Shown: in pieces, positions 25,770 through 35,089 of the stretch
How the letters are laid out: every line of letters begins with the position of its first letter
Position numbering within the stretch: the stretch's first letter is position 1
From: Rhodococcus sp. KRD197
GTDB taxonomy: Bacteria > Actinomycetota > Actinomycetes > Mycobacteriales > Mycobacteriaceae
NCBI RefSeq assembly: GCF_017168235.1
Contig: NZ_JABFAO010000002.1
Location: 672,183 to 736,182, forward strand
Length of the DNA stretch: 64,000 nt
Direction: 5' to 3'
Notes under the pieces: generated by a model
What the model was told of the DNA's origin: nothing
The model's input: the letters and a program-made list of their open reading frames with translations, nothing else
Databases searched by the model: none
Made by a program: the position numbers and the translations under genes

Positions 25770-27098
25770 ATGACCGGCATGAGAAACGCGTTGCGTCCGG
25801 CCTCGTTCACCGCCGGAACCCTCACGCTGCTCGGCACCTTGTATTTCGCGCAGGGTGTTCCCTTCGGGTTCTTCACCCAGGCGTTGCCGGTGGTGCTGCG
25901 CGAATCCGGATACTCGCTGGTCCAGATCAGCGCGGCGGGCGTGCTCTTTCTTCCCTGGGGATTGAAATTTCTGTGGGCACCGTACGTCGACCGATACGGA
26001 ACCCGCAGGCGGTGGCTGTTGACGCTGCAATCCGCAGCAGCTGCGATCGCGTTGGCGTTGTCGTTTCTCGACCTGTCCTCGACGCTGCAGTGGTTGTTCC
26101 TCGGTATCTTCGTGATGAATGCGGTCTCTGCGACTCAGGACATCGCCACCGACGGGATCGCGGTGCGCACGCTGTCGGTGGCGCAACGCGGACTGGGCAA
26201 CGGGCTTCAAGTCGGTGCCTACCGCATCGGGATGGTGTGTGGCGGTGGCGTGTTGCTGTGGCTGTTCAGCTTTGCCGGTTGGCGGGCATTGTTCGTCGCG
26301 ATGGCGGCGCTGCTGCTGATCGCAACCATCCCGGTCTGGTTGATGCGCGGGCAACTGAGCGCCGCCGACGCCGCAGGCGAGCAAGACGCTGACGCCGCAG
26401 GTGAACGAGATGAGGTCGACGCACCGGCACGTCTTGCGATCACGTGGTGGTATCGCCTGCGTAGACCCGGCATGTTCGCCTTCATCGCGTTGATCATCGG
26501 CTTCAAATTCGGTAATTCGATGGGCTCGGCGCTGGTCGGACCGTTCCTCTCGGACAGCGGCCTGACGCTCGGCCAGATCGCATTGGTGGAGGGCGGAGTG
26601 TCCTCGGTCGCCGCCCTGGGCGGTGCCGCACTGGGCGCCTGGTTGTCCTTCCGATACGGACGGCGGAACGCTCTGCTGGTGGGTGGCGTCAGCCAGACCC
26701 TGAGCCTCGGGCTCTACGTGGCTGCGTCAATGGGTATCGGCGGCTTCCCGTTGCTGGTCACCGCCAACATCACCGAGCACGTTCTCGGCGGCGCGGCGAC
26801 GGTCGCGGTATTCGCTCTGATGATGGATGCATCCGAAAAACGCTTCGCAGGAAGCGATTACACGCTCATTGCGTGTGCGGTCGTGTTCGCCCAGGGTGCA
26901 GCCGGACTTGCAGCCGGGGTGGTAGGGGATCTGTTCGGCTACACAGCGATGTTCGGCTCGGCGCTGGTGCTGTCCGGGATCGGGTGCGCAGCGCTCATCG
27001 TCGCCCTCGACCGAGGGGTCGGGCCGAGCGGGCTACGCGAGGTGATTGCTACGCGCAGAACGGACCGCCGCCGACGACACCCGACAATCGGTCACTGA
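25770..27098 (+). CDS. AmpG/RhtX-like major facilitator transporter
   Basis: A 442-residue MFS protein with about 12 helices. It has the AmpG-type segment YFAQGVPFGFFTQALPVVLR and the motif QDIATDGIAVRTL shared by AmpG and acetyl-CoA transporters. A charged loop (AADAAGEQDADAAGERD) joins the two halves. AmpG relatives import muropeptides and RhtX/FptX relatives import siderophores; the cargo here is unknown. An alternative ATG lies at 25779. The 3' end overlaps the convergent lipase gene by 50 bp. Confidence 0.8.
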   Translation: MTGMRNALRPASFTAGTLTLLGTLYFAQGVPFGFFTQALPVVLRESGYSLVQISAAGVLFLPWGLKFLWAPYVDRYGTRRRWLLTLQSAAAAIALALSFLDLSSTLQWLFLGIFVMNAVSATQDIATDGIAVRTLSVAQRGLGNGLQVGAYRIGMVCGGGVLLWLFSFAGWRALFVAMAALLLIATIPVWLMRGQLSAADAAGEQDADAAGERDEVDAPARLAITWWYRLRRPGMFAFIALIIGFKFGNSMGSALVGPFLSDSGLTLGQIALVEGGVSSVAALGGAALGAWLSFRYGRRNALLVGGVSQTLSLGLYVAASMGIGGFPLLVTANITEHVLGGAATVAVFALMMDASEKRFAGSDYTLIACAVVFAQGAAGLAAGVVGDLFGYTAMFGSALVLSGIGCAALIVALDRGVGPSGLREVIATRRTDRRRRHPTIGH

Positions 27099-28350
27099 GC
27101 CACTGGGAGTATTGAGGGAAGACCAGTTGCGAGGGACCCAGGTGACTGATTCCGCTGCCCTCGACGATCGACGGCGCATCCTGTGATTCGAATCGAACCG
27201 TTCCGCCAGCACGGCACCACTGCCCCGCGAGATCGGCTACTTGTCCGTAGTCGACTATGTCGTCTGTTCGGACCGAATGAAGTAGCACTGGTCCGCTCGG
27301 TGCCCTCGTGCCGATTCTGTTCTCTTCCAGCACTGTCTGTGCTTCTGGAATCGAGCTCAGCAGTTCCGACAGCGGACGCCCGCTCACGGTGTAATTTCCG
27401 GTGCTTTTCAACCCGTAAGTCAGGGCAGTTCGAACTGTGCATTGTTCGGCGACATCGGCAAGCATCTCCTTTCCGACATCATTGGTTTGCGCGTCGATGA
27501 TCGGTCCAAGCTCTGGATTGCTTTCCCGAAAGCCGTTCAGTGCGTATCCGATAGCGCCACTGAGTATCGAACCGTCGATCCGATCGAGGGTTCGGGCAAG
27601 GTCGGCCGGAACTGCTCCCGCGTAGGTTCCCGCGATCGTCAATTCAGGAGCATAGCTGCTGGCCAGCTCCGCTGCGGATGCGACGGCGCCACCGCCCTGC
27701 GAGTAGCCCCACAGCCCGACGGGAGTGCTTCGGTCGGCCGACGGTCGAAGGCTCAGGGCAGCGCGCACCGAGTCCAGTACCGCGGTTCCCTGATCGACGC
27801 GGTTGACGTAGGTGTGGACTCCAGCTGTCCCGAGACCGGTGTAGTCGGTCATGACCACGTCGAAGCCGCGCGAGAGGAAGTTCACGATCAAGGGAATTTC
27901 CACTTGAAACAGTCCAGTTGGTGCATTGGCGTTGAACGGCTCGGCCATCGTCTTGGATGGGGCGCATTGATCGCCCTGACCCTGTGTTCCGGGTGCCAAA
28001 GCGACAATCGGTCGTGGCGTCGGGCTGGTCCACGGAGCATTCGAACTGAACAGTGAACCGGAGCTCGCGGCAATCGAATCGTCGGACTTTGTGCTCGTGT
28101 ACAGGATTCGCTCGTACGGGAGAGCAGTGGGAAGGGCCGCTGCGGCTACGGCTGTCGGTTCGTGACGGAGCAGGACGCCCGGCCGGGTCTCGGTGGTGAG
28201 CGAGGGCCCCACGTAGAACTCGTCGCCGATCGGATGTGGACTTGCACCCGCCATTCCAACTGTGAGGTACGCCAACACAGCTGAGGTCACGATGACGGAA
28301 GTGGCGATCCGGCGGAAATGCCGACGGGGAACTGCGGAGAATCTGCTCAT
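27049..28350 (-). CDS. Secreted LIP-family lipase
   Basis: A 433-residue alpha/beta hydrolase with an N-terminal signal peptide (hydrophobic SVIVTSAVLAYLTVGMAGA) and the nucleophile elbow GYSQGGGA. Overall it resembles secretory triacylglycerol lipases (LIP family), with the typical DYTGLG loop, so it probably hydrolyses acylglycerols outside the cell. ATG at 28350 is favoured; an in-frame ATG at 28368 would add six residues. It is divergent from a TetR gene across a 20-bp palindrome, hinting at lipid-responsive control. Confidence 0.86.
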   Translation of the reverse strand: MSRFSAVPRRHFRRIATSVIVTSAVLAYLTVGMAGASPHPIGDEFYVGPSLTTETRPGVLLRHEPTAVAAAALPTALPYERILYTSTKSDDSIAASSGSLFSSNAPWTSPTPRPIVALAPGTQGQGDQCAPSKTMAEPFNANAPTGLFQVEIPLIVNFLSRGFDVVMTDYTGLGTAGVHTYVNRVDQGTAVLDSVRAALSLRPSADRSTPVGLWGYSQGGGAVASAAELASSYAPELTIAGTYAGAVPADLARTLDRIDGSILSGAIGYALNGFRESNPELGPIIDAQTNDVGKEMLADVAEQCTVRTALTYGLKSTGNYTVSGRPLSELLSSIPEAQTVLEENRIGTRAPSGPVLLHSVRTDDIVDYGQVADLAGQWCRAGGTVRFESQDAPSIVEGSGISHLGPSQLVFPQYSQWLSDRLSGVVGGGPFCA

Positions 28351-28458
28351 GTCCAGGAATACCAGCATCTTTCAGGCGATGTGCACAGGGCGGCGCGGCA
28401 GTCACGCCCGTCGACTACGCCGACAAGCAGCTTCCGCATCGATTCGAGATTACCTCCA

Positions 28459-28478
28459 CCCTCTATAGTTATAGAGGG
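28459..28478. promoter_or_regulatory. 20-bp palindrome between lipase and TetR genes
   Basis: CCCTCTATA (28459-28467) and TATAGAGGG (28470-28478) form a perfect dyad with a two-base centre. It is typical in size for a TetR-dimer operator and lies midway between the divergent lipase and TetR starts. Confidence 0.6.
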
Positions 28479-28536
28479 TCTGAGATTGCATCTGTTACAA
28501 GTCACCAAACTACGAGCGGCATTGAGGAGGAAACCC

Positions 28537-29118
28537 GTGGACGCTCGACGTGCCTCTATCGCCGACGCCGCGATCGACGTCCTCGGCACAGACGGCTCGC
28601 GTGGACTCACCCACCACGCGGTCGATGATCGAGCTGGATTGGCACGTGGGTCGACTTCGTACTATTGCCGAACCCGTCAACAGCTCATCGCCCTCGCTGC
28701 TGCCAGGTTGGTCGAGATCGAGTTCGCGGAAGTAGCCGCCCTACCGGCGGGGCAGCCGAGTCCAGCGGACGATGCTGTCGACGCACTCTCCGCGCTTCTG
28801 GTGTCGTGGCTCGGCCCGTCCGGCATCGTGCACAGCAAGGCCCGACTCGAACTCTTCCTGTTGGCCGCACGCGACGACGAACTTTCGTCGACCATGAAGG
28901 CGTTTCGGGCCAAGTTCGTCGTGCAAGCCACTGCCCGATTGGGCGGCGACTCCCCAGAACAGCTCGGGGAGCTGATAGTCGCTTTGTTCGATGGATTGGT
29001 GCTCGCCCAATGTTCCTTCGAGAGAACGCCGATGACTCGAGACCACGCAAACAACCTGTTGGCTCCCTTGCGTACGATGCTCCGTCTTCACCGACCGCCA
29101 CGAAGCTCGACGAACTGA
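28537..29118 (+). CDS. TetR-family regulator next to a lipase gene
   Basis: 193 residues with an N-terminal helix-turn-helix (HHAVDDRAGLARGSTSYYC) and a helical C-terminal domain of TetR type. GTG at 28537 follows a strong GAGGAGG ribosome site, which decides the start against a much longer frame. It probably represses itself and the divergent lipase through the 28459-28478 palindrome. The ligand is unknown. Confidence 0.82.
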   Translation: MDARRASIADAAIDVLGTDGSRGLTHHAVDDRAGLARGSTSYYCRTRQQLIALAAARLVEIEFAEVAALPAGQPSPADDAVDALSALLVSWLGPSGIVHSKARLELFLLAARDDELSSTMKAFRAKFVVQATARLGGDSPEQLGELIVALFDGLVLAQCSFERTPMTRDHANNLLAPLRTMLRLHRPPRSSTN

Positions 29119-29159
29119 CTTGGCTTGCCGCCGGATTCGGCGCGCCATCGGTGTCCCGC

Positions 29160-30311
29160 TCAACCCGTGAGGTACTCCGGTATCGGCGTTCCGTCGAGCC
29201 CGAGTGCCACGGCGGCACGAGCAGTGACCGGCCCGACGAGGTTCCCCGTCCCGTTGTAGCCGCCGAAAGCGATGACACCGTCGTCGACTTCCGTGCACAG
29301 GGGCTTGCCGTCACCAGTGAACCCGACGGACGCCGCCCAGCGCGCATTCACCGAAACCGGCTCGCCTGCCATCGATTCGGCGACCTCGGTGATGTAGTCC
29401 TGAACCGGTGCGGTCGGATCACTCGAGAAAGTCCATTCTTCCTCAGCGAACCGATCGCGGCCACCGCCGACGAACAGGCGCCCCGCCGCATCCTGCTGGG
29501 CGTAGTCGTAACCCCACCGCCCGTACACCGGGCAGGGCAGCCGCTGCGCCGCGATCGGCGCGGTGGCCAGCATCTGCAGCCGTGCCGTGCGGACCCTGCG
29601 GTCGAGCTGGGGGAGTACCCGCTCGAGCCTGCCGTCGATCGCGACGAGAACCAGATCGCAGCGGATCGTTCCCGACGGGGTGGTGACGGACCTGCTCCCG
29701 ATGGTCGACACCGGTGTGTGCTCGTACAGTGCCGCTCGTCCCTGCAGAGTCGAGGCCAGACCCAGTGCGCGACGAGCCGGATTCATGACCGCGTCGTCGG
29801 GCAGGAAGATTCCATGCCCCAGCTCGCCAGAGTATTCCTCGACTGCAATACCGTTCTCGCGTAAGCACTGTGCGAGCGCTGCGCAGTCGTTCGCGTCGGC
29901 GACGTCCGGCGGCGCGCCAGGCAGGCCCGCCAGCCTGATCGACCCGGTCCGACGGATGACATCCGAACCGAGAACTCGGTGCAGCGAGTCGATTTCGTCC
30001 AGGGTCGCGCGGTAGAGGTCGACCGCACACGGGCCCCACGCGGCGAGGGCGTCATGCAGAAACGTCGCCGGTCCGCCGAGCAAGAACCCGCCGTTTCGCC
30101 CAGCGGCCTCCGCAGCGATGCGGCCCGCGTCGATACCGATGACGTCATGCCCCCGGTCGACGAGTTCGCTGATTGCCGCCAGCCCCGAACCACCCAGCCC
30201 GACGACGCACACATCGGTGCTGACGTCGGCCGCCAGCTGCGGTAGGCCCGGCCACCGAGCGACGACGGGATCATCGTCCCAGGCGGGTCGCGAGCGGTCG
30301 GTACCAAGCAT
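29160..30311 (-). CDS. FAD-dependent amine/amino-acid oxidase-like protein
   Basis: A 383-residue DAO-type flavoprotein with the N-terminal dinucleotide loop VVGLGGSGLAAISEL, the adenosine-binding acidic end VIGIDAGRIAAEAAGRNGGF and the C-terminal flavin loop FGGYNGTGNLVGP. The fold is that of DadA/glycine-oxidase-like enzymes oxidising an amine. No substrate-defining residue is clear. It is convergent with the TetR gene. The small DUF503 gene lies upstream on the same strand, 31 bp away. Confidence 0.83.
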   Translation of the reverse strand: MLGTDRSRPAWDDDPVVARWPGLPQLAADVSTDVCVVGLGGSGLAAISELVDRGHDVIGIDAGRIAAEAAGRNGGFLLGGPATFLHDALAAWGPCAVDLYRATLDEIDSLHRVLGSDVIRRTGSIRLAGLPGAPPDVADANDCAALAQCLRENGIAVEEYSGELGHGIFLPDDAVMNPARRALGLASTLQGRAALYEHTPVSTIGSRSVTTPSGTIRCDLVLVAIDGRLERVLPQLDRRVRTARLQMLATAPIAAQRLPCPVYGRWGYDYAQQDAAGRLFVGGGRDRFAEEEWTFSSDPTAPVQDYITEVAESMAGEPVSVNARWAASVGFTGDGKPLCTEVDDGVIAFGGYNGTGNLVGPVTARAAVALGLDGTPIPEYLTG

Positions 30312-30342
30312 TGCTCGATGCTAACGAAATGGGCTTACACCT

Positions 30343-30639
30343 TCAGATGTCGTCGCTCCGAATGGTCCGACGACGCACAGCGACGAGTTCGAGCTCCGGG
30401 CGTGATGCCGCGACACGCTCGAGGCGGTCGAGCACATCGATGACATGCGCCTGATCACCGGCGACGACCGATGCGCCGATCTCGGCCCGTCGGTGCAGAT
30501 CGTGATGCCCGGTCTCCGCAACCGAGACCGCAAATTTCCGGGCCATCTCCGCCACCACAGGTCTGATACGTGAGCGCTTCTCCTTGAGGGAATGCACGTC
30601 ACCGAGAAGAAAATCGAACTCTATCCAACCGATCCACAT
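30343..30639 (-). CDS. DUF503 (YlxP-like) protein
   Basis: 98 residues matching the DUF503 pattern: an N-terminal strand ending DVHSLKEKRS, then RIRPVVAEMARKFAVSVAETG and a C-terminal helix. In many bacteria relatives sit near rbfA, but here the gene stands alone next to an oxidase. Function is not established. The start is ATG at 30639; it is divergent from the DUF2752 gene. Confidence 0.8.
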   Translation of the reverse strand: MWIGWIEFDFLLGDVHSLKEKRSRIRPVVAEMARKFAVSVAETGHHDLHRRAEIGASVVAGDQAHVIDVLDRLERVAASRPELELVAVRRRTIRSDDI

Positions 30640-30695
30640 AGAAGCGCAATGCTACTCGGCGGCGCAACACCGCCCGCCGCGCTTAGGCTGGTTGT

Positions 30696-31109
30696 ATGAC
30701 CGCCCCGTCCACGTCGACCCGCCGCGCCCTCGCTGGACCGGCGTCCGTCGCGGCTGCGGCGGTTACCGCGGCGGCGATGCTGTACGTCCGGGATCCACGA
30801 ACGTCCTCGTACCTGCCGTGTCCGATTCACGCAGCGACCGGGCTGTGGTGTCCGGGCTGCGGCTCGACGCGGGCATTCGGCGCCCTCGTGCACGGCGACA
30901 TCGCGTCGGCGCTGTCGTCGAACGCACTAACTGTGGTGCTCGGCGTCATCGGCGTCGTGATCTGGGCGGTATGGGCCATCGCGCGCGTGCGCGGCCGGTC
31001 CCTGTCATTGCGTCGGCCCTCGGCGGCGGTCTTCGCTGCGGGAGTGCTGGTTGTGCTGGCGTTCACCGTGTGGCGAAACATTCCGGCGGGCAGCTGGCTC
31101 GCACCGTGA
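30696..31109 (+). CDS. DUF2752 membrane protein
   Basis: 137 residues with the DUF2752 signature CPIHAATGLWCPGCGSTRA between the first and second hydrophobic helices; three or four helices in total. The family has no firm role. A 32-residue membrane protein gene follows 19 bp downstream and could be co-expressed. Confidence 0.83.
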   Translation: MTAPSTSTRRALAGPASVAAAAVTAAAMLYVRDPRTSSYLPCPIHAATGLWCPGCGSTRAFGALVHGDIASALSSNALTVVLGVIGVVIWAVWAIARVRGRSLSLRRPSAAVFAAGVLVVLAFTVWRNIPAGSWLAP

Positions 31110-31128
31110 CAAATCAAGGAGCAGCGTC

Positions 31129-31227
31129 GTGTTGTTGGAAATATTCTCGGTAGTGGTACTGATCGGGGCGCTCGTCGTGCTCATCCCGACGGCGCGTCGC
31201 GTGTTCAAGAAGGGTGACGACGAGTGA
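31129..31227 (+). CDS. 32-residue single-pass membrane small protein
   Basis: A short frame GTG 31129 to TGA 31227, preceded by AAGGA with eight-base spacing. The product starts MLLEIFSVVVLIGALVVLI and ends with a basic-then-acidic tail (ARRVFKKGDDE), a typical tiny membrane protein. Location just after the DUF2752 gene suggests it is a partner of that membrane protein. No family is recognised. Confidence 0.55.
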   Translation: MLLEIFSVVVLIGALVVLIPTARRVFKKGDDE

Positions 31228-31360
31228 GCGGGTCCCCGGACGCCTGATTTCAGGCGAGTTTGCGGCGAATGCGCTGGTGTAAAAGCCGCACGAAACGTGG
31301 TGTTTGAACGCACGGCCGAAAAACTCGCATCGGTGGTGCGGGTTTATTACCGTGGTGGAC

Positions 31361-31801
31361 ATGCAACTGACTCGCTTCAGCGATCTGGCCCTGAGGGCGA
31401 TGATGTTGCTGTCCGCCGTCGGCCCTGACGGACCACGGGTGACCACCGGTGCGATCGCCGTCAAAGTGAACGCATCGGAGCATCATGTGGCCAAGGCGGT
31501 CACGCGACTGGTCGAACTGGGGTGCGTGCGAGCCCAACGCGGCCGCACCGGTGGCATTTTTCTCACCGACACCGGGCGGTCGATTCCGGTCGGCCGTTTG
31601 ATCCGTCTGCTCGAAGGGGATCGCGAGGTAGTCGACTGCGCAGGCGAGCATCCGTGCCCGCTCATCGCAGGATGTCGACTTCGCCGCGCACTGGCGGCCG
31701 CCAAAGAAGCGTTCTATCGGGAACTCGACGAGTACACGATCGACGAGCTGGCCGCGTCGCCGACGATCCCTCTCACCATCATTTCTGCACCTACACCCTG
31801 A
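31361..31801 (+). CDS. nsrR: NsrR-like Rrf2 Fe-S nitric-oxide sensor
   Basis: A 146-residue Rrf2-family regulator with an N-terminal winged helix (TRFSDLALRAMMLL; SEHHVAKAVTRLVELG). The three-cysteine cluster motif CAGEHPCPLIAGC has Cys-x5-Cys-x5-Cys spacing, as in NsrR. The cluster senses nitric oxide and derepresses detoxification genes. ATG at 31361 gives the normal N-terminus MQLTRFSD; longer in-frame starts are rejected. The flavohemoglobin gene follows 49 bp downstream, the classical NsrR target. Confidence 0.9.
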   Translation: MQLTRFSDLALRAMMLLSAVGPDGPRVTTGAIAVKVNASEHHVAKAVTRLVELGCVRAQRGRTGGIFLTDTGRSIPVGRLIRLLEGDREVVDCAGEHPCPLIAGCRLRRALAAAKEAFYRELDEYTIDELAASPTIPLTIISAPTP

Positions 31802-31850
31802 CCCGGGCAGCGTTCTCGGATCGGCAATTCGTCCATCGGAAGGAACACCC

Positions 31851-33080
31851 ATGTCCACATCCAGCCCACTCGCGGTCGATCGAGGACTCGATCCCGCGCA
31901 CGCGGATGTCATTCGCGCCACGTTGCCCCTCGTCGGAGCGAACATCGACACCATCACAACCAACTTCTATGCCCGTATGTTCGAGGCCCGTCCGGAGCTA
32001 CTGAGAAACCTGTTCAACAGGGGAAACCAGGCGCAGGGAGCTCAGCAACGAGCGCTGGCAGCATCGATAGCAACGTATGCCGCACACCTGGTCGACCCGC
32101 AGTTGCCGCACCCGGAACAGTTGCTCTCCCGGATCGGGCACAAGCATGCGTCCCTCGGGATCACCGCCGACCAGTACTCGATCGTGCACGAGCATCTCTT
32201 CGCTGCCATCGTCGAGGTACTCGGGGCCGAGACCGTCACTGCAGATGTAGCCGAAGCGTGGGATCGCGTCTACTGGTCGATGGCCGACACGCTCATCGAC
32301 CTCGAACGCCGGCTGTACGAGGAGTCCGGTGTCGAAGCGGGGCAGGTGTTTCACCGTGCCACGGTCACGAAGCGGGTCGACGATCCATCCGGTGCAGTGG
32401 TCATCAGCGTGGCCGGACCCTGGGCCGCGGCGAGTAGCCGGCAACCGGGTCAGTACGTGTCGGTCGGGGTGACCCTGCCCGACGGTGCGCGACAGATCCG
32501 GCAGTACAGCCTGATCACGGACGGCGACGCCGAGGAACTGACTTTCGCGGTCAAACCGGTTGCTGCTTCCGGTGGCTGCCCAGCAGGCGAGGTGTCGAGT
32601 TGGATTGCGATGTGTCTGCGCCCGGGCGACGTCATCGACGTCAGCTTGCCGTTCGGTGATCTCCCGACCGACGAAATCGGTTCCGGGCCCGTTGTGTTGA
32701 TCTCGGCTGGTATCGGAATCACCCCGATGAACGGGATTCTCGAGCACCTCCGTGGGCGGGCGGCACGGTGCGAGGTGCTCGTTCTCCACGCGGATCGCTC
32801 GCCTGCGACTCATCCGCTCAGAGAACGTCAACGGCAGCTGGTGGACGGTTTGCCCGGCGCGGATCTCGAAGTTTGGTACTCCGAGCCGGAGGATGCGCCG
32901 GGCGCCAGGCATGGGCTGATGGATCTCACAGGTGTCGAACTCCCGCTGCACGCATCGTTCTACGTGTGTGGAAGCAATGGTTTCGTTCAGGCGGTGCGGA
33001 CCCAACTCGCCGACCGGGGCGTGGACCCGGCTCGGGTGCATTGCGAGCTCTTCGCGCCGGACGAATGGGTGCTCGGCTGA
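31851..33080 (+). CDS. hmp: Flavohemoglobin, nitric oxide dioxygenase
   Basis: 409 residues: an N-terminal globin (about 1-150) with proximal-histidine region HKHASLGI, a ferredoxin-reductase-like FAD domain (RQYSLITDG) and an NAD(P) domain (LISAGIGITPMNGIL, FYVCGSNGF). It turns NO plus O2 into nitrate using NAD(P)H. It is preceded by GGAAGGA and lies directly after the NsrR-like regulator, which is likely to control it. Length is normal for the family. Confidence 0.93.
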   Translation: MSTSSPLAVDRGLDPAHADVIRATLPLVGANIDTITTNFYARMFEARPELLRNLFNRGNQAQGAQQRALAASIATYAAHLVDPQLPHPEQLLSRIGHKHASLGITADQYSIVHEHLFAAIVEVLGAETVTADVAEAWDRVYWSMADTLIDLERRLYEESGVEAGQVFHRATVTKRVDDPSGAVVISVAGPWAAASSRQPGQYVSVGVTLPDGARQIRQYSLITDGDAEELTFAVKPVAASGGCPAGEVSSWIAMCLRPGDVIDVSLPFGDLPTDEIGSGPVVLISAGIGITPMNGILEHLRGRAARCEVLVLHADRSPATHPLRERQRQLVDGLPGADLEVWYSEPEDAPGARHGLMDLTGVELPLHASFYVCGSNGFVQAVRTQLADRGVDPARVHCELFAPDEWVLG

Positions 33081-33157
33081 CGGATATCGACCGGATCGAT
33101 CAACTAAGTTGGGTTCGAGCAAGGTTGTTCGAGCAAGCCGAGGAAGGAGCACGACGA

Positions 33158-33355
33158 GTGAGCGATTCACTGAAGGCGCGTGTGCGCGCAAAGCTTCTCG
33201 ATCAGCTTGCAGCTGACGGCGGTACGGACGCCGAAATCGCTGAGGGCGACGATCCTAGAATCAATGCGATCAGCGACGACCTCGCCGCTCTCGACGATGC
33301 GGACGAGGACGATCCGCTGATCGACCAGCTGGCTACGCGGTACTGGGTGCCCTAG
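33158..33355 (+). CDS. Small acidic protein of unknown function
   Basis: 65 residues from GTG 33158 after a good AGGAAGGA ribosome site. The sequence has a basic helix (LKARVRAKLLDQLAADGG) then a strongly acidic tail (ALDDADEDDPLIDQLA). No family was recognised. It follows hmp by 77 bp on the same strand. The strong ribosome site argues that it is a real gene. Confidence 0.6.
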   Translation: MSDSLKARVRAKLLDQLAADGGTDAEIAEGDDPRINAISDDLAALDDADEDDPLIDQLATRYWVP

Positions 33356-33371
33356 CGCCGGTCGGCCCGGC

Positions 33372-33497
33372 TCAATCGGCATGGACGCGGCTGCGTGGGG
33401 GACCGGTGGGGGCGCATCGGCCGCCGGTCCTCACAGCGGCAAGGGACCAACCCGCGCCGACGACGGACAAGGCCAATACCACTCCAATTGCGATCAT
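33372..33497 (-). CDS. 41-residue membrane small protein opposite the MocR gene
   Basis: ATG 33497 to TGA 33372 on the minus strand, with TAGGAA just upstream as ribosome site. The product begins MIAIGVVLALSVVGAGWSLA, one clear membrane helix, then a short basic tail. It is divergent from the MocR-type regulator across a perfect inverted repeat. MocR regulators usually control the gene they face, so this may be its target. Confidence 0.5.
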   Translation of the reverse strand: MIAIGVVLALSVVGAGWSLAAVRTGGRCAPTGPPRSRVHAD

Positions 33498-33508
33498 GGT
33501 TCCTACAA

Positions 33509-33540
33509 TGGACTGCATTCAGTCGATAAAGTGCAGTCCA
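33509..33540. promoter_or_regulatory. Inverted repeat in the MocR divergent promoter
   Basis: TGGACTGCA (33509-33517) and TGCAGTCCA (33532-33540) are perfect complements with a 14-bp spacer, lying between the start codons at 33497 (minus) and 33560 (plus). It is a good candidate operator for the MocR-like regulator. Confidence 0.6.
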
Positions 33541-33559
33541 GTGTGCGAAAGTGGCATGT

Positions 33560-35023
33560 ATGAACTCGTTCGATGCCACTGCGATCACGGCGCCTGAATT
33601 GGCGGCCCGGATCAACCCGTCGACGCTGCGGAAAAGATCCGGTGGTCCGCTCTACCTCGAAATTGCGGACGAGTTGCGTCGATTGATCGAGAGCGGTGAG
33701 GTGTCCGCGCTGACCCGGCTGCCGGCCGAGCGGGCCCTGTCCATCAGCCTCGACGTCTCTCGCGTCACAGTCGCCTCCGCGTATCGATATCTCCGCGAGA
33801 ACGGTCTGATCAGTGCGCAGCGAGGCTCGGGAACGTTCGTCTCGCCGACGGGGCCGACGGCATCGTGGGGTTCGCTCGCCGGTGACCGAGACAGTGCGAC
33901 GATGGAGTTCGTCAACGCCGCGCCGTCGGCCTCTCCTCTGTTGGTCGGGGCGTACGAGTCGGCAGCAGAGAACGTTCGTGGTCGACTCGGCACCGGCGGC
34001 TACACCCCACTCGGCCTGCCTGATCTGCGCGAATCGATCGCCGCGTACTACCGTGATCGCGGGGTGCCGACCGTCATGGACAACATCCTGGTCACCGCGG
34101 GCGCGACCGATGCAATCCATGCGGTGCTGGCGACTTTCGTCGAACCTGGTGCTCGGGTGCTGGTGGAGCACCCGACCTATCCGGGTGTCGTCGAAGTCGT
34201 GCAGTCACTCGGCGGTAGGTGCATTCCGGTGCCGATCGACCCCGACGACGCCGACGAGTTCGTGGCGGCAGCCGATCGAGCCGCACGCCAGAGCGCACCG
34301 ACGCTGGCCTACTTCATGCCCGATTTCTCCAATCCGTCAGGATCGCGACTGCCGCTTCAGCCTCGCCGCCAACTATCGGCGACGATGCATCGACACGCGG
34401 TCCTGACGATCGTCGACGAAGTGGCAGCCGATCTCTGTCTCGATGGATCGCCCCCGATCGAGCTATTCGGTACTGCGACACCGGATGTGGCGACGGTGAC
34501 GATCGGGTCGACGAGCAAGACGGTGTGGGGTGGGTTGAGAGTCGGGTGGGTGCGTGCGGAGGCGTCGCTGCTGGCACAGGTCGCCGCAACGTATGCGCGA
34601 CGCCAACTTTCGGTGTCGGTCTTCGATCAACTGGCCGTGACGGAGTTGCTCGGGCACTACGATGAGGTTCGGCGGTTTCGCACGGACGAGTTGACGATCG
34701 CCCGCGACCATGTCGTCGCCGCAGTACGCGATCGTCTGCCGGGCTGGGGCTTTCGGATCCCCGGTGGAGGGTTGGCCCTGTGGTGCAGTCTTCCCGAGGG
34801 GATGCGGTCGAGTGAACTCGTCGTCGAAGCGCAGTCGCGGGGGTTGCTGTTGGCGCCTGGGCCTCGATTCGGTACGGGCTATTCCTTCGACGATCACCAG
34901 CGGATTCCGTACACGCGATCGCTCGCCGACATCACCGCTGCAGTCGACATTCTCGCGGGACTGGACCGGCCGGTGGTGTCGACACCGCACGTCTCGTCGA
35001 CGCGGCCTGCGGTGGTGGTGTGA
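33560..35023 (+). CDS. MocR-type GntR/aminotransferase fusion regulator
   Basis: 487 residues with an N-terminal GntR winged helix (about 25-95: PLYLEIADELRRLIESGE, SRVTVASAYRYLRENGLI). A class I aminotransferase-like domain carries the PLP lysine in GSTSKTVWGGLRVGW and YFMPDFSNPSG. MocR proteins sense PLP or an amine and control vitamin B6, GABA or membrane-transporter genes. No pdxST-like gene is nearby. ATG at 33560 is chosen. The inverted repeat just upstream suggests control of itself and the small divergent membrane protein. Confidence 0.88.
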   Translation: MNSFDATAITAPELAARINPSTLRKRSGGPLYLEIADELRRLIESGEVSALTRLPAERALSISLDVSRVTVASAYRYLRENGLISAQRGSGTFVSPTGPTASWGSLAGDRDSATMEFVNAAPSASPLLVGAYESAAENVRGRLGTGGYTPLGLPDLRESIAAYYRDRGVPTVMDNILVTAGATDAIHAVLATFVEPGARVLVEHPTYPGVVEVVQSLGGRCIPVPIDPDDADEFVAAADRAARQSAPTLAYFMPDFSNPSGSRLPLQPRRQLSATMHRHAVLTIVDEVAADLCLDGSPPIELFGTATPDVATVTIGSTSKTVWGGLRVGWVRAEASLLAQVAATYARRQLSVSVFDQLAVTELLGHYDEVRRFRTDELTIARDHVVAAVRDRLPGWGFRIPGGGLALWCSLPEGMRSSELVVEAQSRGLLLAPGPRFGTGYSFDDHQRIPYTRSLADITAAVDILAGLDRPVVSTPHVSSTRPAVVV

Positions 35024-35089
35024 ATACGCGAGATATTGTTCTGCTGGTGAGTGTTCTGTTCGGAGACAGTAGGTGAAAGGAACCACGTG

